Below, in pieces: positions 51,307 through 58,906 of a stretch of DNA of 64,000 nucleotides (within the stretch, counting starts at the first letter, position 1; each line of letters starts with the position of its first letter). The stretch spans positions 1 through 64,000 of the forward strand of contig NVUW01000015.1 in NCBI GenBank assembly GCA_002733205.1, written 5' to 3'. Source of the stretch: Thalassobium sp. Lineage in GTDB: Bacteria; Pseudomonadota; Gammaproteobacteria; Pseudomonadales; Oceanobacteraceae. The notes beneath the pieces were generated by a model that ran no database searches, had not been told where the DNA came from, and worked only from the letters and a program-made list of their open reading frames with translations. Made by a program: the position numbers and the translations under genes.

Positions 51307-51725
51307 GATACGTTAGCAGTGCAAGCCTATCAATCCACCATACCACCACCCGACAAGTCAAAGGCGTTCGTGTGTGCGTCAAATATACCCTACAAGAGAC
51401 GTTTAACAAGATCGCTCACCATATGCTTATGCAAGGCAAGCGAAGCATGGACTATACAGGAACCGTCTGTAAGTATCGTGGGGATATGGGGCTAAAATGT
51501 GCAATTGGTACACTAGACCCTTTCAGCCTGCTAGTGGAAACCGATAGCGTTTGTGACGAATATAATTTAGAGATCCTTGCACGCCTTGGTTACCCTGTTA
51601 ACGCTAAAGCACAAGAAGTATATGAACGACTACAGTATGTGCATGATGAAGTAATGCCGCAAGATTGGAAAGCAACGCTTAAGGCACTAGCATTTATTTG
51701 GCACCTGGAATTTATAAACCGATGA
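51303..51725 (+). CDS. Conserved phage protein with CxYRG...LKCAIG signature
   Basis: 140 residues. The motif TVCKYRGDMGLKCAIGTLDP, then EILARLGYPVNAKAQEVYERL and YVHDEVMPQDWKATLKALA, matches a small family seen in many tailed-phage accessory regions (pattern C-x-Y-R-G, G-L-K-C-A-x-G, later VHD-x-x-x-P-x-x-W). Its role is unknown. It starts four bases inside the previous gene. Confidence 0.7.
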   Translation: MRYVSSASLSIHHTTTRQVKGVRVCVKYTLQETFNKIAHHMLMQGKRSMDYTGTVCKYRGDMGLKCAIGTLDPFSLLVETDSVCDEYNLEILARLGYPVNAKAQEVYERLQYVHDEVMPQDWKATLKALAFIWHLEFINR

Positions 51726-52798
51726 AACGTAGCTACGTAGAAAAGATAACCATAGTACTATCTGGTCAATACTCAAATAGTATAAAAATTGATGCCTTGC
51801 ATGAGTTAATTACATTCGTGGCCAATGAAAAAGAATCACACGCCCAGATTAAACGAGGCATAACCGCTTTAATTAAACAAATCATTATAGCATTAACCCC
51901 ACCCCCCATATTTGAAGGACGTGAAAACGTGAGTAATACAGTAGATACGCTAAACGAAATACTTAAGCAACGTACACTATCAGCCAATGAGAAAATTGAC
52001 CAATTAAGCAAAGTAGCGACCCACATTGAAACCAACGCCAATATAGACAATGACTATTCGCGAAACACTCATAGAATCGCAAAAACTGATTTAATAACCC
52101 ACATTAAAATGCTGTTAAAAGGTAATGTACCTACAGCAACACCTCAAGGACACAAAAACGTGAGTACTACAGTAACCGCACTAAACGAGATATTAACAAG
52201 CGTAGCCAACACAAAAGAAAAGTTAGTTGCGTTGACTCAACTAAAAGCAAAGGTAGACAGTAATAAAAAAGCAGCTACAGAAATAAGAGAGGACAGCTCT
52301 ATATTAGTACAGCAAGTATTTCAACTGCTAACAACGTTTCATGCTTTTAACATGGCTAACATCCCAACACCAAAGACACCAACAACGCGAACTACTGTAG
52401 CGCCCTTGGACTTAAGCAAAGCAGCATTCGAAGCACATTTCACAGAGCAAAAATTGATTGTAGGGGATGTTATAGAGTTAACCAGTGTTTGCAGTGCAAT
52501 TACTGACATACCTAAACACTTCTTACTAAATGGGCCTAAAGGTGATTGGTCTATGGGTCGTGGTACTGTTAAGTTTACGGGGGAGTTAATCCACCTTATA
52601 GGGGATTATGTTGTTATTGATATATCAGATAGCCTATTGGCAGGCTATCGCGTTACATGTATGAAAGTAAATGACAAAACGCGAAAGGTAGAATTCTTTC
52701 AAAGTAAAGACAGCGAGCCTTATATAAAGGACGTGTATTTAAAAGGAAGTATGAAAGTTGAAAAGAAAACCGAAATAGTATTGACGCCCCTAACCTAG
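51722..52798 (+). CDS. Large accessory protein with internal repeats
   Basis: 358 residues from ATG 51722 (overlapping the previous TGA). Two related helical repeats (about 70-140 and 150-215; NTVDTLNEILKQRTL / TTVTALNEILTSVANTK) are followed by a beta-rich C-terminal part (YVVIDISDSLLAGYRVT). One of the longest unknown proteins in the right arm. No catalytic motif seen. Confidence 0.6.
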   Translation: MKRSYVEKITIVLSGQYSNSIKIDALHELITFVANEKESHAQIKRGITALIKQIIIALTPPPIFEGRENVSNTVDTLNEILKQRTLSANEKIDQLSKVATHIETNANIDNDYSRNTHRIAKTDLITHIKMLLKGNVPTATPQGHKNVSTTVTALNEILTSVANTKEKLVALTQLKAKVDSNKKAATEIREDSSILVQQVFQLLTTFHAFNMANIPTPKTPTTRTTVAPLDLSKAAFEAHFTEQKLIVGDVIELTSVCSAITDIPKHFLLNGPKGDWSMGRGTVKFTGELIHLIGDYVVIDISDSLLAGYRVTCMKVNDKTRKVEFFQSKDSEPYIKDVYLKGSMKVEKKTEIVLTPLT

Positions 52799-52853
52799 TA
52801 CTATACTATTAACGGACTGAAACAAATAACCAACGCATAGCGGAGCAAACCAC
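52781..52853 (+). promoter_or_regulatory. Promoter-leader cassette D
   Basis: TTGACG (52781-52786) and TATACT/TACTAT (52802-52809) with a CCTAGTACTATACTATTAAC core, overlapping the end of the previous gene. The leader ACTGAAACAAATAACCAACG then CATAGCGGAGCAAACC ends at ATG 52854. Confidence 0.75.
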
Positions 52854-53048
52854 ATGGCTAGTATCATTAAGCAAATAAATCTTATCAAATTCTCAACTAT
52901 GGAGGCAGGCGAAAAAATCGTTAGCCTTCACAATGTTTTAAACACAATTAATATCGAGAAAATGGGTACTGATAACGCGGCTAAATTTGAAAGTTTATGT
53001 GGTATCGCTTCACTCGCTAAAAAATGTATTCGGGAGCTGTCACAATGA
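52854..53048 (+). CDS. 64-residue unknown protein
   Basis: Behind cassette D. Helical (MASIIKQINLIKFSTMEAGE, then LHNVLNTINIEKMGTDNA, with a C-terminal SLAKKCIRELSQ). Overlaps the next gene by four bases (ATGA). Confidence 0.55.
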   Translation: MASIIKQINLIKFSTMEAGEKIVSLHNVLNTINIEKMGTDNAAKFESLCGIASLAKKCIRELSQ

Positions 53049-53440
53049 GCCAACGTAGAGAGATTTTGGTTCCTATGAAAAAGCCCACTAAAAAGTTTAA
53101 GGCTAACTATAAGCAACAATTGGACGATGGTATATTTGAGAAAATCGGTGACTTGCATTATAAAAAAGTATTTGGAAAGGTAGCCATTTTTAATATTGAT
53201 GCGCCGAAAGTTGTTAAGTTCTTTTTACAAGAAAATGATAATGAAGAGGTGTTTCTGCTACACTTCGCAAGTGGTGCAAAGATTTGCAGCCTAACACCAA
53301 CAAAGCTTAAGTATTGCCGTTCGTATGTGTCCATGAAAGACCGCACAGCCGCGAAGCTTGCAATATTCGATATAATCAACAGGGTAGGACTTGAAAAGGT
53401 GCTACAACAATTTGACAGCTTACCAGTGGTGAACACATGA
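53045..53440 (+). CDS. Unknown protein
   Basis: 131 residues from ATG 53045 (overlap with the previous stop). Basic start (SQRREILVPMKKPTKKF), beta/alpha middle (KVAIFNIDAPKVVKFFLQE), and an ATGA overlap with the next HTH-like gene. No family recognised. Confidence 0.55.
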   Translation: MSQRREILVPMKKPTKKFKANYKQQLDDGIFEKIGDLHYKKVFGKVAIFNIDAPKVVKFFLQENDNEEVFLLHFASGAKICSLTPTKLKYCRSYVSMKDRTAAKLAIFDIINRVGLEKVLQQFDSLPVVNT

Positions 53441-53565
53441 CCGAAGAGGAGATAAAAACCGCACAGGATTGGTATGTAAACAAAGGTTATGACCTTATTA
53501 CCATAGCGCAACATTTTGATGTATCAGTATGGTTTCTAAAATCCAAAATTAGAAAAGGTGTTTGA
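53437..53565 (+). CDS. 42-residue helix-turn-helix-like protein
   Basis: ATGA overlap start. MTEEEIKTAQDWYVNKGYDL then ITIAQHFDVSVWFLKSKI resembles a helix-turn-helix (I-A-x-x-F-x-V-S-x-x-x-L-x-x-K). Too short to be certain; a small transcription regulator is a reasonable hypothesis. Confidence 0.45.
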   Translation: MTEEEIKTAQDWYVNKGYDLITIAQHFDVSVWFLKSKIRKGV

Positions 53566-53567
53566 AT

Positions 53568-53687
53568 ATGAACGTCGAACTAATTGCACAAATGTTTTTT
53601 GTTCTAGCAATAGCGCCCGGTTTAGTTGGCGGGTTAATTCACATAGCAATTAAAGTTAAGGCAGGCCAATGCTTAAGAAGTTTCTAA
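53568..53687 (+). CDS. 39-residue membrane microprotein
   Basis: MNVELIAQMFFVLAIAPGLV is a single transmembrane helix with a polar end, starting two bases after the previous stop and overlapping the next gene by 19 bases. No family recognised. Confidence 0.45.
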   Translation: MNVELIAQMFFVLAIAPGLVGGLIHIAIKVKAGQCLRSF

Positions 53688-53935
53688 GTATATTTAAAAT
53701 AAAGCACGTTGAAAAGTGGGCGCAAGTATTAACAGATTTATTCTATTGCGTTTATGTCATTGCGTTTGTTCGAATAGGAATGAATGCTATTGACTACTTT
53801 AGTACCACTGGACACGAACACCCCTTCTTATTTATCATTGGCGTACTGTTCACACTAACAGTTACAGCGGTGGGTTCTAAGCTTTTAGAATTAGGTTCTG
53901 TTTTCACAATTAGAAAGATCATAAAAGTAGTATAG
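53669..53935 (+). CDS. Two-pass membrane protein
   Basis: 88 residues: hydrophobic segments at about 21-41 (LTDLFYCVYVIAFVRIGM) and 53-76 (FLFIIGVLFTLTVTAVGS), basic ends. Encoded between two small membrane/HTH genes and the ArdC cassette. Function unknown. Confidence 0.55.
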   Translation: MLKKFLSIFKIKHVEKWAQVLTDLFYCVYVIAFVRIGMNAIDYFSTTGHEHPFLFIIGVLFTLTVTAVGSKLLELGSVFTIRKIIKVV

Positions 53936-53947
53936 TATCTACTTGCA

Positions 53948-53978
53948 ATAGGGGAATAGTAGTGTATTATTCCCCTAT
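53948..53978 (+). terminator. Hairpin terminator before the ArdC unit
   Basis: ATAGGGGAATA pairs with TATTCCCCTAT (11 bp) around a 9-base loop, 13 bases after the stop of the membrane gene. It isolates the following promoter cassette. Confidence 0.65.
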
Positions 53979-54054
53979 CACTCTGATAAAGGGAGGCGAG
54001 GAGGTGCCTGCTATTTGAGCAACTAAATTAATTCAATTCTTTTTATCAATTCGC

Positions 54055-54134
54055 TTGTGTTAGTCCTATAGTCTGTTAATATTACCACATCGAAACAAAA
54101 CAACGTACCAACGCATAGCGGAGCAAAAAATACC
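54055..54134 (+). promoter_or_regulatory. Promoter-leader cassette E (ArdC gene)
   Basis: TTGTGT (54055-54060) and TAATAT (54077-54082) with a 16-base spacer containing TAGTCCTATAG. Leader CGAAACAAAACAACGTACCA then ACGCATAGCGGAGCAAAAAA before the ATG 54135. Confidence 0.75.
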
Positions 54135-55055
54135 ATGGCTAAGAAATCATTTGTTAAAAAAGATGTTTACCAAGAAGTTACCAACAAGATCATTGCGAAA
54201 CTCGAAGCTGGAACCGTTCCATGGGTTAAAGAGTGGGACAACCAAGGCAACAATCTTTCAAAACCCCTACCTTACAATTTCGACTCCGGCAACATGTACA
54301 GTGGAATGAATATTTTATCATTGTGGATGAGTGAGGAAGAGAACCAATTTACTTCCAATGCCTGGATGACATTCGCACAAGCCAAGAAGAAAGGCGGCAA
54401 CATAATCAAAGGGCAAAAGGGAACGTCTCTATTCTTTTTTAAGTTTGTCGAGAAGGTTTGCGCGGACACTGGGACAGATAAGTCCTACGCAATGCCTAAG
54501 CCCTTCACAGTGTTTAACCTAGACCAGATTGAAGGTATCGAGTTGCCAACGTGTGAGGAGCAACCACAGCCCCATAATGGGCCAATTAATACTGGCGTGT
54601 TACTCTCTTACATGATCGATCAAGGCATTAAGCTAACAGACGGCAAAAACACTGCTTACTACTCCCCAACTGTTGACCGCATAGGAATGCCACCCCGCGA
54701 ACAGTTCCACAGCGAGAGCGCCTATTTTGGGACTCTGGCGCATGAATGCATACACTCGACTGGACACAAGAAGCGTCTAGACCGATTCAGCAACATAACC
54801 GACATACTTGACACCGTACCAAGCCCTAAGAAAGAATATGCATTTGAGGAATTGATTGCAGAACTAGGCGCGGCTTTCCTTTGTGCTGAAACCGGAATAC
54901 AAAAAGACAATGAACAGACAGCCGCATATATTGGCCACTGGTTAAAGTGTCTTAAGTCCGATAAGAAGTTTATTGCACAAGCCGCAAGCCGTGCATCAAA
55001 GGCGACTAAGTATATAAACGAAGCCGCAGAAATTAAACTAGAAAAGGCCGCATAA
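54135..55055 (+). CDS. ArdC-like antirestriction / ssDNA-binding protease
   Basis: 306 residues. The N-terminal ssDNA-binding domain (DVYQEVTNKIIAKLEAGTVPW, then NILSLWMSEEENQFTSNAWM and GQKGTSLFFFKFVEK) precedes a zincin domain with HECIH (about 202) and AHECIHSTGHKKRLDR. ArdC proteins protect incoming single-stranded or phage DNA against restriction. Its cassette promoter suggests early expression on infection, in line with anti-defence use. Confidence 0.85.
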   Translation: MAKKSFVKKDVYQEVTNKIIAKLEAGTVPWVKEWDNQGNNLSKPLPYNFDSGNMYSGMNILSLWMSEEENQFTSNAWMTFAQAKKKGGNIIKGQKGTSLFFFKFVEKVCADTGTDKSYAMPKPFTVFNLDQIEGIELPTCEEQPQPHNGPINTGVLLSYMIDQGIKLTDGKNTAYYSPTVDRIGMPPREQFHSESAYFGTLAHECIHSTGHKKRLDRFSNITDILDTVPSPKKEYAFEELIAELGAAFLCAETGIQKDNEQTAAYIGHWLKCLKSDKKFIAQAASRASKATKYINEAAEIKLEKAA

Positions 55056-55300
55056 TGGCAAACCAGAACCAAGCAGCAAAGGAAAGATACAAGGCGCAGT
55101 TTGTCGCCTTGTACGGGGGAGGGTTTGAAATTATGACCCGCCAGCAAAAACACCACGAATGGGAGAGCGCAATGAACATGCGACGGTCGTTAGGTGTAAA
55201 AACGTGGGTTAGCCCCTACAAGCCAATTAGAGCTAAACCGAATCATAACAAGTTTGGGCCTAGCACTCTTCCACTCTCTCGCCTCCCATTATCAAGGTGA
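55055..55300 (+). CDS. Unknown basic protein
   Basis: 81 residues; the start shares one base with the ArdC stop, so co-translation is likely. The sequence NQNQAAKERYKAQFVALYGG ... HEWESAMNMRRSLGVKTWV is helical then basic and proline-rich (SPYKPIRAKPNHNK). Possible ArdC partner; inference from coupling only. Confidence 0.5.
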   Translation: MANQNQAAKERYKAQFVALYGGGFEIMTRQQKHHEWESAMNMRRSLGVKTWVSPYKPIRAKPNHNKFGPSTLPLSRLPLSR

Positions 55301-55343
55301 TAGGGTTAATATACTGTAGTACTTTTAATAGGTCAAGTACAAA

Positions 55344-55547
55344 ATGGATATGATTGTATTGTTTGTTTCAGGGAATGAAGGTATTGGTAGCGACTATGCA
55401 ATCATTCCGTCAAATAAATTTGAGTTACAAGACGCAGCTAAAAAACTACGCGCTGATATGAGCGTTCGAAAATTCGAGCAGGTAAATTATTTTAATCTGC
55501 CTGGGCGTGTATCTGAAATTAAATATAGTAAATGGTTAACGTTATGA
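55344..55547 (+). CDS. 67-residue unknown protein
   Basis: Preceded by a -10-like TATACTGTAG (55310-55319). MDMIVLFVSGNEGIGSDYAI then FELQDAAKKLRADMSVRKF predicts an alpha/beta fold. Overlaps the next gene by four bases (ATGA). Confidence 0.55.
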   Translation: MDMIVLFVSGNEGIGSDYAIIPSNKFELQDAAKKLRADMSVRKFEQVNYFNLPGRVSEIKYSKWLTL

Positions 55548-55756
55548 GTGGCCCTTTAAAGTTTATTAGTATTAGGGTAATAGGAAAGCGAAGGGGCGTA
55601 GATCTTGTAGTGTTTCCAAATATAGGCAGCTCTATAAAATTGCATGGTGTCCTTAATAGCGGTGATAGCTTTCGCCCTGAAACAATAGCGGATTGTGACG
55701 CCTTAATTGAACAGATAACCCGGATAAAAGAGGAGCTAAAGAAATGCGAAAATTAA
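55544..55756 (+). CDS. 70-residue unknown protein
   Basis: ATG 55544 overlaps the previous stop. GPLKFISIRVIGKRRGVDLV begins a beta-rich fold ending in a helix DALIEQITRIKEELKKC. Overlaps the next gene by 13 bases. Confidence 0.55.
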   Translation: MSGPLKFISIRVIGKRRGVDLVVFPNIGSSIKLHGVLNSGDSFRPETIADCDALIEQITRIKEELKKCEN

Positions 55757-56049
55757 GAGCGGCAGGAATGCCACTACATGGGCGTAGTAGTGTAAGCCAA
55801 ATGCTAGTATCTATTCGTGATGGCGAAGTTAGCGAGATAACCGCAAAGGCTTGGATTAAAAACAGTATTACTTATAGGGCAAAGTCCATGCCCGCACGTA
55901 TGGCCAAACGTACTGCTATTATTGTAGGTTGTGCCACTACGTTAGACGATGGCTTTGTATTGGACTTGATTTGCCTCGTACTAGATCAGATGGAAAGCGC
56001 GGAAGTAAAAACCCTGAATCGTAAAAAAGTTAAGGAGGTGTTGAAATGA
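55744..56049 (+). CDS. Basic helical unknown protein
   Basis: 101 residues (MRKLRAAGMPLHGRSSVSQM, then ITAKAWIKNSITYRAKSMPA and RTAIIVGCATTLDDGFVLDL). The basic N-terminal half could bind nucleic acid. Overlaps neighbours at both ends; no family recognised. Confidence 0.55.
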   Translation: MRKLRAAGMPLHGRSSVSQMLVSIRDGEVSEITAKAWIKNSITYRAKSMPARMAKRTAIIVGCATTLDDGFVLDLICLVLDQMESAEVKTLNRKKVKEVLK

Positions 56050-56345
56050 GCATAAAAAGCCGAAATGCAGTGATAACCAAGATACTATATGAGTGTCAAT
56101 TTAACGTAGGCAAGGCAAAATTTGTAAATGTACAGCGTTGCAGGTCTCCCTTCCAATTCTTTGCAACTGCTAAGTATGGCAGAGAAGGGCAAAAATTAGA
56201 TAAGCCTCGTGTTATGCTTTTCACTGTAGAGATAACCAATATAGTCGGAAGGTCTAACGATATTGTAAAAAGTGTATTGGTATTCGAACGACACGAAAAG
56301 GTAAACTTTGATAATGACGACAACACGAACAGCGCTAATACTTAA
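56046..56345 (+). CDS. Unknown protein
   Basis: 99 residues (SIKSRNAVITKILYECQFNV then SPFQFFATAKYGREGQKLDK and FTVEITNIVGRSNDIVKS). Mixed alpha/beta. ATGA overlap with upstream; its end overlaps the next gene by about 32 bases. Confidence 0.5.
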   Translation: MSIKSRNAVITKILYECQFNVGKAKFVNVQRCRSPFQFFATAKYGREGQKLDKPRVMLFTVEITNIVGRSNDIVKSVLVFERHEKVNFDNDDNTNSANT

Positions 56346-56505
56346 CCTAGAAGCCATTATAAAACTATACGAGTTTCCGCCAGGGGGAAGTGGTTCTGTT
56401 ACTATTAGTTTACACACCATGCAAGAGATAATCGAGGTTTTGAAATTCGATGAGCATAATCAGCAAAGAACTACGAAAGAAGAAACAAAAAAGCCTTGTA
56501 CGTAG
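56314..56505 (+). CDS. 63-residue unknown protein
   Basis: From ATG 56314 (an ATG six bases earlier is in frame). TTTRTALILNLEAIIKLYEF opens it; PPGGSGSVTISLHTMQEIIE and a charged lysine end follow. Overlaps the next gene by 56 bases. Confidence 0.45.
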   Translation: MTTTRTALILNLEAIIKLYEFPPGGSGSVTISLHTMQEIIEVLKFDEHNQQRTTKEETKKPCT

Positions 56506-56647
56506 ATGTAGAAGGCTAAAATCCAGAGTCTTGATACTTGAGGATGTTGTGAAAAATCAAAAAATTACAATCGCCAGGTTAGAAGAGGAAGCGCTACAAA
56601 TAGAGTATGATAGTATTGATGACTTCAACGCTAGAACTGTGTTTTGA
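56450..56647 (+). CDS. Coiled-coil protein
   Basis: 65 residues; KELRKKKQKSLVRRCRRLKS then RVLILEDVVKNQKITIARLE is a heptad-type helix. The stop overlaps the TTG start of the next ORF, another highly charged helix, so the two look like a duplicated pair. Confidence 0.5.
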   Translation: MSIISKELRKKKQKSLVRRCRRLKSRVLILEDVVKNQKITIARLEEEALQIEYDSIDDFNARTVF

Positions 56648-56823
56648 AAGCCAAAAAGCGCACCCCAATGGTAAAGCTTAAGGCTAAACTAAAACGCCGT
56701 GAACGTAGGATAAGCGACCTTAAATACAGAATATCCAGAGTAAAGGTAGTACTAGAAAAAGCTGAAAGGAGGGCGCAAGACTGGCAAAATGAACATGATA
56801 TAAAAATGGGTTATTGGCGATGA
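56644..56823 (+). CDS. Basic helical protein
   Basis: 59 residues from a TTG overlapping the previous stop, or 51 from ATG 56668. KAKLKRRERRISDLKYRISR then VKVVLEKAERRAQDWQ is a continuous basic helix. Overlaps the next ATGA. No family recognised. Confidence 0.4.
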   Translation: MKAKKRTPMVKLKAKLKRRERRISDLKYRISRVKVVLEKAERRAQDWQNEHDIKMGYWR

Positions 56824-57125
56824 GTAAAAAAGAGAAGATAAAACAACGCCGTTCACAAATGCTAGTACACTCTTATATCTATTATCAATTGAATCAGAGT
56901 GTGGTTACAGATGACACTTGGCAACGATGGGCCAATGAACTAGTCAAGTTGCAAAAGTCTAGACGTGGGCCGGTTAAGATCAATTGGTATGACGAAGCGT
57001 TTGCAGACTGGGACGGCTCAACGGGTTGTCACTTGCCTAAGGACTTTTGGGTTCATTCAATTGCAACAAGACTATTGACACAACTTGCACCACCTAAACT
57101 TAAACGACGGAGACGGAAAAAATGA
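56820..57125 (+). CDS. Basic unknown protein
   Basis: 101 residues from ATG 56820 (ATGA overlap). KKEKIKQRRSQMLVHSYIYY then VKINWYDEAFADWDGSTGCH and a KLKRRRRKK end. The charged ends and central aromatics indicate a small nucleic-acid- or protein-binding domain; unknown family. Confidence 0.55.
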   Translation: MSKKEKIKQRRSQMLVHSYIYYQLNQSVVTDDTWQRWANELVKLQKSRRGPVKINWYDEAFADWDGSTGCHLPKDFWVHSIATRLLTQLAPPKLKRRRRKK

Positions 57126-57388
57126 ATATTGAACCAATAATGATATTGTTAGCAAAGTCTTATATAGTAATTGCGGTTTTGCTTTTCGTAGGGTTCCATT
57201 GTAAGAACTTAAGAAAATCAAAAAGAAGTTACATTGCACAGCAGATTAAGCGCGGAAATACAAAGGCAGTAAACCAAGTACTCGCACGACCATCAACATT
57301 TTATGTCGCGTATACCTTTTTTGCATTAACTGTATCAATGATATGGCTATTTCGTGCAAACTTAGTAAATCAGTTATTGAAATTTTAA
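57122..57388 (+). CDS. Membrane protein with two helices
   Basis: 88 residues; hydrophobic segments about 5-24 (IMILLAKSYIVIAVLLFVGF) and 60-78 (VAYTFFALTVSMIWLF), basic loop between. ATGA overlap with upstream. Function unknown. Confidence 0.55.
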   Translation: MNIEPIMILLAKSYIVIAVLLFVGFHCKNLRKSKRSYIAQQIKRGNTKAVNQVLARPSTFYVAYTFFALTVSMIWLFRANLVNQLLKF

Positions 57389-57443
57389 TTAATAGTAGTA
57401 TAGTAGTTACAACTTCAACGCAAACAGCGGAGCAAAAAATATT
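57377..57443 (+). promoter_or_regulatory. Promoter-leader cassette F
   Basis: TTGAAA (57377-57382) and TATAGT (57399-57404), 16-base spacer, overlapping the end of the previous gene. The leader CAACGCAAACAGCGGAGCAA and AAAATATT precede ATG 57444; the CACTGAAAC part is reduced. Confidence 0.65.
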
Positions 57444-57884
57444 ATGTCAGGTATCAGACAGTTAGTTAATATCACTTTCACAGCAAAGACCGGATTATCC
57501 CATACTGAGTACACAAGCGGAACCACTGCACAAATTCTGTATTACTGTGAAAATATAAATCAATCCTTTGCATCCACTTCTGAATATGAAGTTATTGGAA
57601 CCGACCATGAGGACTACAACAAAATAACACAAGCCGAAGTTTGCATATTGGATAGTGAGCCCCCAAAGCATGACATTCCAGATGAACAGTCACGAGTACA
57701 GTTAACGCACCTTAGTGGGCGCACAAGTAGTATAGTAATACCAAACCTAGAAAGGTCTAAGTATCTAACGGTTTCGGGTTCTATGCCACACCATTCACAG
57801 TTTTTGCCTAAGTCTAATAAAGACTGTCAAACACTTATTGATTTTCTAGAACATGTTAAAAATACTTTGCCAGTAGGTGTCTAA
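57444..57884 (+). CDS. Unknown protein behind cassette F
   Basis: 146 residues, first gene of a four-gene overlapping cluster to 58843. SGIRQLVNITFTAKTGLSHT, then VIGTDHEDYNKITQAEVCIL and HLSGRTSSIVIPNLERSKYL give mixed beta character. No family recognised. Confidence 0.55.
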   Translation: MSGIRQLVNITFTAKTGLSHTEYTSGTTAQILYYCENINQSFASTSEYEVIGTDHEDYNKITQAEVCILDSEPPKHDIPDEQSRVQLTHLSGRTSSIVIPNLERSKYLTVSGSMPHHSQFLPKSNKDCQTLIDFLEHVKNTLPVGV

Positions 57885-58141
57885 TGAGCGGTAGAAGAAA
57901 GAATCCACATGTTAGCGGTAGAAGTATGCTACATGCAAAATCTGGTTTAATGCTTCACGAGGTATGGAAGGTTAAGGCGGACGGTAGCTTAGGTAACCAC
58001 CCACAGTTCTACGTTTTGTTCTGTAGTGATCAAGGCCACGACCACAGCGGCTTAAACGTCGGAGACCTGTACAGCAGAGGCACCGGCACAACGGCAACAG
58101 TTAATAATAATTTTGTAGAGGTGAAAGGAAATGTTCGGTAA
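57884..58141 (+). CDS. Unknown small protein
   Basis: 85 residues starting on the last base of the previous stop. RRKNPHVSGRSMLHAKSGLM then GNHPQFYVLFCSDQGHDHSG. The histidine/aspartate-rich middle could bind metal; no pattern fits a known family. Confidence 0.5.
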   Translation: MSGRRKNPHVSGRSMLHAKSGLMLHEVWKVKADGSLGNHPQFYVLFCSDQGHDHSGLNVGDLYSRGTGTTATVNNNFVEVKGNVR

Positions 58142-58511
58142 GGATAAAAGCCATATACCCGCAGCAAGAGACAGCTATGGGAGAATGATACAGAATAATT
58201 TTAGGGGTCACCCCAAGGCAAAGATAGGTCATCCCGACGTTTACCGAATCATGCCGTCAAAAGATGGGGGCTTTCGTATGATGATGAATGAGCAAGTCCC
58301 AAGCCGAATGGGTGTACAAGCAGAAACAGAATGCAAAGTTATCTGGTTTACTGGGGATGAGTTCGCGCATTTAGTAGAACACGCTAAGCCCTATATGGAG
58401 GTACACGCGGCTAAACGCAAGAAAGCCGACGCCATACTAGCCAAAGCCATGGAACACGTCTCCCCTGAAGATCTGGAGCTTCTAAAAGAACTTGGACATA
58501 ACATCTCATGA
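58131..58511 (+). CDS. Unknown protein
   Basis: 126 residues. FGKDKSHIPAARDSYGRMIQ and MPSKDGGFRMMMNEQVPSRM open it; the C-terminal helix (AKRKKADAILAKAMEHVSPE) is basic then acidic. Overlaps neighbours by four to eleven bases. No family recognised. Confidence 0.5.
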   Translation: MFGKDKSHIPAARDSYGRMIQNNFRGHPKAKIGHPDVYRIMPSKDGGFRMMMNEQVPSRMGVQAETECKVIWFTGDEFAHLVEHAKPYMEVHAAKRKKADAILAKAMEHVSPEDLELLKELGHNIS

Positions 58512-58843
58512 AACAAAATATAAAAAATTTCTTAGCCTTAAAAGTAGATGACTTAAATTTTCGTGATATGCTTGGCGTATTAAAATTAGATCAAGGTATT
58601 ACGTTAAAAATAGTAAATGGCTGTGTGTGGCTAAATGGATGTACAGAGGATGTACAGTTAAGACCTAATGAGGTTATGGTTCTTTGGCACGTAACCAACC
58701 ATATTAAGTGGTCGAAGGATGAGAGCGACCGAAAAGCACAGATACTAAAAAGCCTGATAGATGACATCGAAGCATGGGACGAAGAAGAGCAGGAACTTTT
58801 AGAACAACATTACAAAGAAAAGTATTGTAATACTAAGTTATAG
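58508..58843 (+). CDS. Unknown acidic protein
   Basis: 111 residues; KQNIKNFLALKVDDLNFRDM then DEVMVLWHVTNHIKWSKDES-like text (it reads NEVMVLWHVTNHIKWSKDES) and a strongly acidic end (DIEAWDEEEQELLEQHY). ATGA overlap upstream; a cassette promoter follows. Confidence 0.5.
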   Translation: MKQNIKNFLALKVDDLNFRDMLGVLKLDQGITLKIVNGCVWLNGCTEDVQLRPNEVMVLWHVTNHIKWSKDESDRKAQILKSLIDDIEAWDEEEQELLEQHYKEKYCNTKL

Positions 58844-58906
58844 TGTTATAGTAACCCCACTGAAACGAAACACACATTGTACCAACGCAACGCGGAGCAA
58901 ATCAAC
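58825..58906 (+). promoter_or_regulatory. Promoter-leader cassette G
   Basis: TTGTAA (58825-58830) and TATAGT (58847-58852), 16-base spacer. Leader CACTGAAACGAAACACACAT then ACCAACGCAACGCGGAGCAA ends at ATG 58907. It overlaps the end of the previous gene. Confidence 0.75.

Noticed and set aside
53948..53978. Attachment site or resolution site at the 11-bp hairpin
   Set aside because: The position just after a stop codon and before a new promoter is better explained by transcription termination.
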